Made by a program: the position numbers and the translations under genes. A stretch of DNA of 30,297 nt from an uncultured Lachnospiraceae bacterium. Lineage in GTDB: Bacteria; Bacillota; Clostridia; Lachnospirales; Lachnospiraceae. The DNA lies in the NCBI GenBank assembly GCA_958402795.1, contig CATXUX010000041.1, positions 1 to 30,297 of the forward strand, written 5' to 3'. Position 1 is the first letter of the stretch. Every line of letters starts with the position of its first letter. Below are positions 24,620-30,297 of this stretch, in pieces. The notes below the pieces were generated by a model, which did no database searches, was not told the origin of the DNA, and saw only the letters and a program-made list of their open reading frames with translations.

Positions 24620-25654
24620 TCATATAAATTGAAAGATACAGAATGCCGCATAGATAATCAGAAGAACGATTCCCTGCGTCCGTGTCAGTTTTTCCGACTT
24701 TAATGCCGGAAGTGTGAGGAACATCATGACAAACAGCATAAGCGGCAGATCCACCACGAGGGAGGCATTCATACCGGCGATGGTTTTGCTCTCGGGAATG
24801 TGAAATGGCGAAAGCGTACTGGATATTCCACTGACAAGAACCAGATTAAATAAGTTGGCGCCGATGATATTTCCGAGGGAGAGCGCGCTGTGTCCTTTTA
24901 CCAGTGAAGTGATCGCGGTCACGAGTTCCGGCAGCGAAGTCCCGAGAGCGACAAAGGTCAGGGCGATGACAGATTCCGGAACGCCCAGTCCCTCTGCAAT
25001 CAGTGTGCCGTTGTCTACCAGCAAGTCTGCGCCGATGGCGATCAAAACAGCGCCGACGACCAGCAGTACAATATCTTTTACTGTAGAGGAGGTTGTTTCT
25101 TCGGATGCACTTTGAGCAGTCAGTACAGCGGATTCCGGCTGCCCGTCAGCGGAGACGGCTGTGCTGTGTGATTCGGATATCCCGGACGGCTGCGTGTTTG
25201 CGGGGGCACTCATCTGCCGAATGGTGACAGCCATATACAGTACAAAGAGAAGCAGAAGGATGATGCCCATTCCCCTTGAAAACTCTCCGGAAGTGTATGC
25301 GGTTAAGGTATAAATAGCTGCAGCGATGAAGAAAAACGTTACCGGAAGTTTCAGGGTATTGCGGTCCACTTTAGACGGACGGATCGCGATACTCAGACCA
25401 GCGATCAGCGCGGTGTTGCAAATGATGGAACCGATGGCATTGCCATAGGCGATTTCGCCGTGCCCCTGCATGGCGGAAGTGGCAGAAACCATGACTTCCG
25501 GCAGTGTTGTTCCGATGGAAACAACGGTTGCACCGATCAGGATATCCGGCACATGAAAACGGTGGGCGATCCCGGTTGCGCCGTCTACAAACCAGTCGCC
25601 GCCCTTAATCAATAAAATCAATCCAACAATAAAAAGAAGTACAGGTATAAGCAT
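24620..25654 (-). CDS. CaCA family calcium/sodium antiporter (YrbG-like)
   Basis: A 344-residue membrane exchanger of about ten helices in two inverted halves. The two alpha repeats are unmistakable: GATVVSIGTTLPEVMVSA with GNAIGSIICNTALIAG, and LTFVALGTSLPELVTA with GNIIGANLFNLVLVSG. A hydrophilic Ser/Thr-rich loop (about 150-185) joins the halves. CaCA proteins swap cytoplasmic Ca2+ for Na+, H+ or K+. AGGAGA precedes the start. The gene follows mntP on the same strand with a 65-base gap containing two hairpins, so cotranscription is possible but uncertain. Confidence 0.92.
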   Translation of the reverse strand: MLIPVLLFIVGLILLIKGGDWFVDGATGIAHRFHVPDILIGATVVSIGTTLPEVMVSATSAMQGHGEIAYGNAIGSIICNTALIAGLSIAIRPSKVDRNTLKLPVTFFFIAAAIYTLTAYTSGEFSRGMGIILLLLFVLYMAVTIRQMSAPANTQPSGISESHSTAVSADGQPESAVLTAQSASEETTSSTVKDIVLLVVGAVLIAIGADLLVDNGTLIAEGLGVPESVIALTFVALGTSLPELVTAITSLVKGHSALSLGNIIGANLFNLVLVSGISSTLSPFHIPESKTIAGMNASLVVDLPLMLFVMMFLTLPALKSEKLTRTQGIVLLIIYAAFCIFQFI

Positions 25655-25677
25655 AAAAAATCTCCTTTCCTTAATAA

Positions 25678-25717
25678 TGCCTTGTACTACAAGGCATAAC
25701 GGTACGCCCCAGGGCGT
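25678..25717 (-). terminator. Two tandem hairpins between mntP and the cation exchanger
   Basis: TGCCTTGTA-C-TACAAGGCA (25678-25696) and ACGCCC-CA-GGGCGT (25704-25717) are both perfect inverted repeats. The second starts two bases after the mntP stop in the direction of transcription. No T run follows, so they may attenuate or process the transcript rather than end it. Confidence 0.5.
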
Positions 25718-25719
25718 TT

Positions 25720-26304
25720 CTAAATTATACTCCCTACAAAGATTTCAATCCCTATGGCAATGAGGATTACGCCGCCCAGAATATCTGCTTTCCCGGCAAG
25801 TCTTGTCCCGAAACGTTTTCCAAGGCGTAACCCGAACAGGCATATGACCAGAGTTACAGCGGCAATGATCAGGGAACAGACAAGGGCCATAAGCCAGTCA
25901 TATCCGGCAATTGTGAAACCGACAGATAACGCGTCGATCGAGGTGGCGATCCCCTGGATCAAAAGTGCTTTGAATCCGACGCCCGGTACTGATTCATCGG
26001 AATCTTTGTGTTTGATTCCGTCCAGAAGCATCTTGCCGCCGATGTAACAGAGCAGGATCAGGGCAATCCATGGAATGAATTTCTGAAATGTCTGAAAATA
26101 ATTTAAGATCGTGTGAATACAGACCCATCCGAGCATCGGCATCAAAGCCTGAAAGCCGGCAAAGACGCCTGCGATTCCACACATTTTCCGCTTTGTCATC
26201 TGTGGTTCATGCAAACCGTTGGCAAGGGATACAGAAAAGGCATCCATTGCAAGTCCTACCCCTAAAAGAACGCTGTTAAGAAAAAAAACAAAATTGTACT
26301 GCAT
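25720..26304 (-). CDS. mntP: Manganese efflux pump MntP
   Basis: A 194-residue, six-helix membrane protein of the MntP (YebN) family that exports Mn2+ to prevent toxicity. Both signature repeats with acidic residues inside helices are present: LLGVGLAMDAFSVSLANG (about 14-31) and IQGIATSIDALSVGFTIAGY (about 114-133). ATG 26304 was chosen because GGAGGAG precedes it and the MntP N-terminus starts there; the open frame continues upstream to 26364 without family similarity. It is preceded by a yybP-ykoY manganese riboswitch, which independently supports the function. Confidence 0.95.
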   Translation of the reverse strand: MQYNFVFFLNSVLLGVGLAMDAFSVSLANGLHEPQMTKRKMCGIAGVFAGFQALMPMLGWVCIHTILNYFQTFQKFIPWIALILLCYIGGKMLLDGIKHKDSDESVPGVGFKALLIQGIATSIDALSVGFTIAGYDWLMALVCSLIIAAVTLVICLFGLRLGKRFGTRLAGKADILGGVILIAIGIEIFVGSII

Positions 26305-26409
26305 TGTTTTCTCCTCCGTTGAAATAATTTGGTTTCTGCGCGGCGGAAGTATCCGGCGGAGCAAAAGGATCCGATGTAGAACTGACCGAATCCAGAGTCC
26401 AAAAAAGAC

Positions 26410-26438
26410 CCATATATAACCATTGCAGCTATATATGG
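26410..26438 (-). terminator. Second terminator in the mntP leader
   Basis: On the minus strand CCATATATA (complement of 26430-26438) and TATATATGG (complement of 26410-26418) form a nine-pair stem, followed by GTC and six T residues (26401-26406). It lies downstream of the riboswitch terminator and about 100 bases before mntP, so the leader has two successive termination points. Confidence 0.75.
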
Positions 26439-26446
26439 ATCACGAT

Positions 26447-26492
26447 AAAAAAAGAGACTCCATGTATAGCCGGAATGTTATACATGAGTCTC
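26447..26492 (-). terminator. Riboswitch-controlled intrinsic terminator of mntP
   Basis: On the minus strand GAGACTCATGTATA (complement of 26479-26492) pairs with TATACATGGAGTCTC (complement of 26454-26468), with one unpaired G and a ten-base loop, followed by seven T residues (26447-26453). Its left arm contains the CTCATG that forms the 3' side of riboswitch helix P1, so the two structures exclude each other. Confidence 0.9.
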
Positions 26493-26576
26493 GCAATTTA
26501 AAACAAGCCAGATCTGAATCAGGTCGGTATGTTGACTTGCTGCACACCATGAAGATGCGCTTGCTACTCCCTCACG
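26483..26576 (-). ncRNA. yybP-ykoY manganese riboswitch
   Basis: Read on the minus strand from 26576, the leader begins CGTGAG-GGAGTAGC and ends GCGAGA-CTCATG. The outer six bases at each end pair as helix P1 (one G-T wobble). GGGAGTAGC, the internal AACATACCGAC and the closing GCGAGA correspond to the conserved GGGGAGUAGC, GACAUACG and GCAAGA elements of the family. Known members sense Mn2+ and switch on Mn exporters. Here ligand-stabilised P1 would sequester CTCATG and prevent the adjacent terminator, a transcriptional ON switch. The gene that follows is mntP, as expected. Confidence 0.92.
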
Positions 26577-26592
26577 GGAAAACCTTGGTCAT

Positions 26593-26621
26593 ACTTTAGC
26601 AGACTTTTTGAGACTTGTCAA
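26593..26621 (-). promoter_or_regulatory. Promoter of the riboswitch-mntP transcript
   Basis: On the minus strand TTGACA (complement of 26616-26621) and TAAAGT (complement of 26593-26598) are 17 bases apart, with an extended -10 TGC directly before the latter. It lies just upstream of the aptamer. Confidence 0.8.
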
Positions 26622-26634
26622 TCATTTTTTCTCA

Positions 26635-27684
26635 TTAAAGTTGCTGCATTTTGATAAACTCGTCAAAACGCGGCAGCGACAGTGATATTTTTCCATACTC
26701 GCGGGTATCGATAACGCCTTTTCGCTTTAGACGTTCACGATATACAGAAAACAATTCTGATTTCATGTCCAGACGCTCCCGGAGTTTCTTCACTTTGTGT
26801 TCGCCGCTTACAGCGAGTTCTGTCAATACTTTTTTGTCTAATTCCGAAAGTTCGAACCAGATTTTGCTGTATACATATTCCTCAAGATACTGGTCGTATT
26901 CCGGCAAGATATCATCCAGTGTTTTTTGACCCCGGTTTTCCCAGTAAAGATAACCAAGTACCTGAAATGCAAAAGGGTATCCCTGAGTCAGAACAGTCAT
27001 TTTTTCAGCCATATCTATATCAATATGAAAGATATCCATATAATGTTTTCGCACTGCGGTGTAATTTAAAGGTTCAAGTATGATCTTGGGTGCTCTGTAT
27101 AAAAAGGTAAGAGATCTGTCATTCTGTAAATCATAAAGATTTTCATACAGACCGGTCATTAACAGGTAAATCGGATAATCCCGCCGCAGATAAATCTGAA
27201 AGGAACTTGCAAATATTTTGATATACTCGGAATTCACAACTTCGTCTATGGTGATCAGCAGCCGCTTTCCCATGAGCCTGATCTGTTCCAGCATACGTTC
27301 GATCGTGTCTTCAATATCAGTAACGGGTGCGGCGCTTTCGATGGATAGACCAAGACCTAGTGCTGAAAAATCCAATTTTGCCTTCAAAAATGCAGCATGC
27401 ATTTCCGGAATACTGTATATCTTTGCTGCGAGACTTTGTAAAAGATCGCGTGTCGGGTTTAGCTCGACGACAATCCAGCGATCATCATTTCTCAGTTCAT
27501 CAGCAATCGTTGTGATCATTACTGTCTTGCCGGATCCTCTGACTCCAGTGATCATAAAAATCTGGTTAGCAGGTTCTTCTGCCTGAAAAGTCTGGATAAT
27601 TTGATTTGTCTGTGTAATACGTGAAATATATTGTAATGGTTTTTTACCAAATGACAATGTAAATGGATTATTCATGTTATTCAT
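26635..27684 (-). CDS. Orc1/Cdc6-like AAA ATPase with C-terminal winged helix
   Basis: A 349-residue STAND/Orc1-like P-loop ATPase. Seen: an N-terminal NPFTLSFG segment, Walker A GVRGSGKT (about 46-53), Walker B LLITIDEV (about 140-147), and a sensor-like YLLMTG. A winged helix-turn-helix lies in the last ~70 residues (ELDKKVLTELAVSGEHKVKKL through RERLKRKGVIDTREYG). Proteins of this type (archaeal-ATPase family) occur widely in bacteria without an assigned role. ATG 27684 was chosen over GTG 27693 because AAGGTGG is well spaced before it. Its promoter is packed with a 12-base direct repeat, pointing to specific, perhaps self-imposed, control. Confidence 0.85.
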   Translation of the reverse strand: MNNMNNPFTLSFGKKPLQYISRITQTNQIIQTFQAEEPANQIFMITGVRGSGKTVMITTIADELRNDDRWIVVELNPTRDLLQSLAAKIYSIPEMHAAFLKAKLDFSALGLGLSIESAAPVTDIEDTIERMLEQIRLMGKRLLITIDEVVNSEYIKIFASSFQIYLRRDYPIYLLMTGLYENLYDLQNDRSLTFLYRAPKIILEPLNYTAVRKHYMDIFHIDIDMAEKMTVLTQGYPFAFQVLGYLYWENRGQKTLDDILPEYDQYLEEYVYSKIWFELSELDKKVLTELAVSGEHKVKKLRERLDMKSELFSVYRERLKRKGVIDTREYGKISLSLPRFDEFIKMQQL

Positions 27685-27705
27685 CTGCACCACCTTTTTA
27701 TAAGT

Positions 27706-27775
27706 TTATATAACTTTTTATATAATTTATAATCTTATATAACTTTGCGTATATTATATAACTTTATATAACTTT
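27706..27775. repeat. Iteron array in the ATPase promoter
   Basis: TTATATAACTTT occurs four times exactly, at 27706-27717, 27735-27746, 27754-27765 and 27764-27775, with a fifth degenerate copy (two mismatches) at 27718-27729. On the minus, coding strand the unit reads AAAGTTATATAA. All copies point the same way, with start-to-start steps of 12, 17, 19 and 10. The two leftmost-transcribed copies fill the promoter spacer and the others cover the leader up to the ribosome binding site. Confidence 0.85.
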
Positions 27776-27781
27776 TTTCAA
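27753..27781 (-). promoter_or_regulatory. Promoter of the Orc1/Cdc6-like ATPase gene
   Basis: On the minus strand TTGAAA (complement of 27776-27781) and a perfect TATAAT (complement of 27753-27758) are separated by 17 bases. The spacer and the -10 consist of two overlapping iteron copies, so a protein bound there would block RNA polymerase. Confidence 0.8.
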
Positions 27782-27836
27782 TCGTTTTTTGAAATTATAG
27801 TGAAACACGTTTTTGTTGCGGCAATTAAAATTGAGG

Positions 27837-27865
27837 TTGTGGTTTTGTCTCATTCCAGATATAAT
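27837..27865 (+). promoter_or_regulatory. Promoter of the glycine-rich protein/pspA unit
   Basis: TTGTGG (27837-27842) and a perfect TATAAT (27860-27865) are separated by 17 bases, 44 bases upstream of the glycine-rich protein start. Confidence 0.75.
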
Positions 27866-27908
27866 GTAGGCACAGATACGGCTTCTTAAAGAAAGTGAGG
27901 AATCAGAT

Positions 27909-29120
27909 ATGGGCAGACCAGGAGGTGCCGGAGGCGGCAGATCCGGCGGAGGACATTCGTCGTCGCGGTCCGGCGGAGGACACAGAGTAAGCGGGGGACG
28001 CCCGGGAGGGGGAAGACCGACGGGCGGATACAATTTCGGCGGCAGTTCAGGCAGACGCCCGCCGGGGGGCGGAGGTCCTTACAGAAATCCACCGCCGCCG
28101 ATGGGACCGGGATATCCCGGCTGGTCGAGACCGCCGAGAAGGAGTAACGGAGGATTCTGGAAGGGAGTGCTTGTCGGAAGTTTGTTTTCAGATCAGAAGA
28201 ACTCGTCAGGCAGGACATACGGCGGGGATACATATTCCGGGAATCAGCAGGGACATTCTTCGGGCAGTACAAACAGCGGCAATGCAAAGGCAGGAAATGT
28301 AAATACAGGACCGGGATATACTGCGTCGGGGGGACAGAATGGAAATGTGAATGCAGGCGGCGGGAATGTGCCGGCGAGTCTTGCGGAGCCGAAGATTCCG
28401 AAATGGCAGATCGCTGTCGTGCTGATTCTTGCTGTATGCGCAGTGCTGTTTGGTGTGTTTGGCAGTAAGGAGAGCAGTTCGCGGGAGAAACTGACTGGTG
28501 TATCCGCATATGACACAGACTGTATTGTAGATGAGGAGTATTGGTTTGACAGTCCGTCAGGGACAGGAAACGAACTGAAAGAGTTTTATGACGAGACCGG
28601 AATACAGCCGGAGATCGTGATCAAAAGTGCGGGTGCAGATACGATCGGACTGACAGACAGCGAAAAGGAATCCTATGCACAGGAATATTTTAACCAGGAA
28701 GGATTTGAAGAAAATACATTTCTGTATATGTATTTTTGCGAGGAGGATCCGGATACAGTCGGGTTTATGTGTTATGTAAACGGAAAACAAGTGGATTCAA
28801 TCATGGATTCAGAGGCTATTGAAGTATTTTGGAATAATCTGGATAAATACTGGTATCAAGATATGAGTACGGATGATGTGTTTGCCAGAACGTTTCAGGA
28901 GACGGCAGAGCAGATCATGAAGAAGCAGTGGACCGGCGCAGACATTGCAGTTATGCTGCTGATTGTGACGGCAGTGCTCGCGGCAATCTTCGGGATATTG
29001 CATTATATGCGGCTGAAATCCTACAACGAGAGGAAAAGAGCAGCAGAGACGGAACGGATTTTGAACGCAGACATCCATGAAATGGCGGATGATCTTGCAG
29101 ATAAATATAACAAATATTAG
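27909..29120 (+). CDS. Glycine-rich membrane protein with two transmembrane segments, partner of PspA
   Basis: A 403-residue protein in three parts. Residues 1-160 are low-complexity, rich in Gly, Ser, Arg, Pro and Asn (GGRSGGGHSSSRSGGGH), with no signal peptide. A transmembrane segment follows at about 167-186 (WQIAVVLILAVCAVLFGVFG). Residues 190-340 are an acidic domain that resembles TPM-fold domains by eye (DETGIQPEIVIKSAG, FLYMYFCEEDPDTVGFM). A second transmembrane segment (about 345-366) and a charged cytoplasmic tail end the protein. The start at 27909 has GTGAGGA upstream. It is 28 bases before pspA, so a joint role in envelope stress is likely. The TPM comparison is tentative. Confidence 0.75.
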   Translation: MGRPGGAGGGRSGGGHSSSRSGGGHRVSGGRPGGGRPTGGYNFGGSSGRRPPGGGGPYRNPPPPMGPGYPGWSRPPRRSNGGFWKGVLVGSLFSDQKNSSGRTYGGDTYSGNQQGHSSGSTNSGNAKAGNVNTGPGYTASGGQNGNVNAGGGNVPASLAEPKIPKWQIAVVLILAVCAVLFGVFGSKESSSREKLTGVSAYDTDCIVDEEYWFDSPSGTGNELKEFYDETGIQPEIVIKSAGADTIGLTDSEKESYAQEYFNQEGFEENTFLYMYFCEEDPDTVGFMCYVNGKQVDSIMDSEAIEVFWNNLDKYWYQDMSTDDVFARTFQETAEQIMKKQWTGADIAVMLLIVTAVLAAIFGILHYMRLKSYNERKRAAETERILNADIHEMADDLADKYNKY

Positions 29121-29148
29121 AGTATAAAAAGCCAAGGAGGTAATAAAA

Positions 29149-29823
29149 ATGGGTGTTTTGGAGAGATTTTCTACGATTATGAAATCAAATGTGAATGCGT
29201 TGCTTGACCGCGCAGAGGATCCCGCAAAGATGGTGGATCAGACACTTCGTGATCTGCGGGAAGACCTTGCGGATGTGAAGCGGGAAACGGCGAATGTGAT
29301 GGCAGACGAGAAGCGTGTCGCCAGAGAACTGGAGGAATGCAAAAAAGATATTTCCCGGATGGAGAGCGCGGCAAAAAAGGCGCTTCAGGTGGGAAATGAG
29401 GACGATGCGAGGACACTTGTTACCCAGAAGCAGACGCTGGAGCGCAAGAAAGCAAGCCTGGAAGAAGCTTATGCTACTGCCAGGGAAAATTCAGCAAAGA
29501 TGCGCTCCATGCATGATAAGCTCGTGAATGATATCAATGAGATGGAGCAGCGTAAGGACGCAATCAAGGCGAAGATGAGTGTTGCGAAAGCGCAGGAGAG
29601 CATGGCAAAAGCAACAAAGGGACTGAATTCCTCGTCAAGTAAAGAAGCGTTTGATCGCATGGAAGCGAAAGCGGACAAAATGCTGGATGCGTCTTCTGCA
29701 ATGCTGGAACTGAATGAAGATGCAGAGACGGCAGACGCCGATAAACTTGCGAGAAAATATGAGTCCGGGAATGCGGATGTTGAGGATGAGCTTGCGAAGA
29801 TGAAAGCAGAGCTGGGACTATAA
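29149..29823 (+). CDS. pspA: PspA/IM30 family membrane-stress protein
   Basis: A 224-residue, almost wholly helical coiled-coil protein of the PspA/Vipp1 (ESCRT-III-like) family, which coats and repairs stressed membranes from the cytoplasmic side. The N-terminus MGVLERFSTIMKSNVNALLD and the following DPAKMVDQTLRDLREDL are diagnostic. Length matches E. coli PspA (222). AAGGAGG (29134-29140) precedes the start. The gene follows the glycine-rich membrane protein on the same transcript. No PspBC or PspF homologue is visible, as is usual in Firmicutes. Confidence 0.93.
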   Translation: MGVLERFSTIMKSNVNALLDRAEDPAKMVDQTLRDLREDLADVKRETANVMADEKRVARELEECKKDISRMESAAKKALQVGNEDDARTLVTQKQTLERKKASLEEAYATARENSAKMRSMHDKLVNDINEMEQRKDAIKAKMSVAKAQESMAKATKGLNSSSSKEAFDRMEAKADKMLDASSAMLELNEDAETADADKLARKYESGNADVEDELAKMKAELGL

Positions 29824-29879
29824 GGGCAAAATAAAAAAGAAGAATTCTTTTAAAAAGAAATGTGGCAGAGAGTGAAAAC

Positions 29880-29927
29880 AAAGGATACTGACGGATGATA
29901 AGAAAACAGTATCCTTTGTAATTTTTG
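29880..29927 (+). terminator. Intrinsic terminator after pspA
   Basis: AAAGGATACTG (29880-29890) pairs perfectly with CAGTATCCTTT (29907-29917), followed by GTAATTTTT. It lies 56 bases beyond the pspA stop. The upstream gap also holds a short palindrome, AAAGAATTCTTT-like, around 29840-29851. Confidence 0.85.
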
Positions 29928-29974
29928 GCTTTTATGCATTTGAATCCTGCCTATATATGAGGGTTCGTTACCTT

Positions 29975-30297
29975 TTATTTATGAGATACATTCAATTGCT
30001 CGTAAATTAAATCACAGTTATAATCAGGAGCGAATCTAACTGCGATCCGGCAGATTTTCTCAACTGTTGAAAGATCTTCCTCCAGGTCATCAGCAATTGC
30101 CTTCGGCTGCTTTCCTTTTGCAAGTTTTTTACTGATCTGTTGTATCAATTTTAGTTCAATGCCTTGTTCCAAACCTTGTTCCAAACCTTGCTCCATGGCT
30201 GCTTTCTTTGATTTTTCTAATTCATCTGCGAATAATTCTCTAAGTGCGTCGCACATATTTTCCTGCGCCTCCTTCATCGTATCCCAGTTTGCCCGGA
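29975..30297 (-). CDS. Rpn/PD-(D/E)XK family protein, C-terminal part only (runs off the window)
   Basis: The frame is open to the window edge (30297), reading RANWDT before the first internal methionine at 30277, so this is the end of a longer gene. The visible ~107 residues include NMCDALRELFADELEKS, a repeated EQGLEQGLEQG segment and a helical ISKKLAKGKQPKAIADDLE. This tail is typical of Rpn/YhgA-like putative transposase proteins in Lachnospiraceae. The nuclease core is outside the window, so the assignment rests on the tail alone. Confidence 0.65.
   Translation of the reverse strand, partial: RANWDTMKEAQENMCDALRELFADELEKSKKAAMEQGLEQGLEQGIELKLIQQISKKLAKGKQPKAIADDLEEDLSTVEKICRIAVRFAPDYNCDLIYEQLNVSHK
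30162..30197 (-). repeat. In-frame 12-base tandem repeat coding for EQGL units
   Basis: CCTTGTTCCAAA occurs at 30162-30173 and 30174-30185, with a diverged third unit, CCTTGCTCCATG, at 30186-30197. Each unit encodes four residues (EQGL on the minus strand), so gain or loss by slippage keeps the frame. Confidence 0.8.

Noticed and set aside
27706..27775. CRISPR array
   Set aside because: The repeat unit is only 12 bases, spacing is irregular with one overlap, there are no unique spacers of proper length and no cas genes.

Overview
The window reads as chromosomal DNA of a gut-type Bacillota, most likely a Lachnospiraceae relative (Clostridia). This is inferred from strong AGGAGG-type ribosome binding sites, low-to-moderate GC with typical Firmicute codon use, GPH-family sugar symport, AraC/LacI-controlled glycoside hydrolases without signal peptides, and Rpn-type and AAA/PD-(D/E)XK proteins common in that family. 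No rRNA, tRNA, CRISPR array, prophage or recognisable insertion sequence was found.

Layout. (1) 1-1118: a terminator-like hairpin and an Rpn-family nuclease gene. (2) 1115-6920: an L-rhamnose catabolic locus. AraC regulator and HD-domain genes lie on the minus strand; rhaB, rhaA and rhaD (kinase, isomerase, aldolase) lie on the plus strand and end at a hairpin. (3) 7010-8793: an AT-rich two-gene cassette encoding an ABC/AAA-type ATPase and a small TOPRIM/RloB-like protein. It is a candidate anti-phage system of the AbiL/OLD/PARIS style, placed between two sugar loci and only 16 bases upstream of a LacI gene. (4) 8810-20178: a glycoside-utilisation locus with a LacI regulator, a GH3 beta-glycosidase, a GPH symporter, an AraC regulator and two tandem GH2 enzymes. 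All enzymes appear cytoplasmic, so the symporter would import glycosides for internal hydrolysis. (5) 20198-24471: a MATE exporter, an aldo/keto reductase with a ferredoxin-like tail, and an AAA/PD-(D/E)XK protein. (6) 24620-26600: a CaCA cation exchanger and the manganese exporter MntP, the latter behind a well-formed yybP-ykoY manganese riboswitch. (7) 26635-27781: an Orc1/Cdc6-like ATPase with a winged helix, whose promoter is filled with a 12-base iteron. (8) 27909-30297: a glycine-rich membrane protein and PspA, then the end of a second Rpn-type gene.

The regulatory DNA is unusually legible. The symporter and first GH2 promoters share a paired 20-base direct repeat, with the second copy exactly 36 bases upstream of each -10; this is the expected layout for the divergently encoded AraC activator. 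The GH3 and symporter promoters share the palindrome CGTTAACG just downstream of the -10, a likely site for the LacI regulator. The symporter promoter would therefore integrate both regulators, while GH3 answers to one and the GH2 pair to the other.

The best candidates for something undescribed are the ATPase/TOPRIM-like cassette and the iteron-controlled ATPase. All functional assignments come from reading motifs by eye; no database search was possible.
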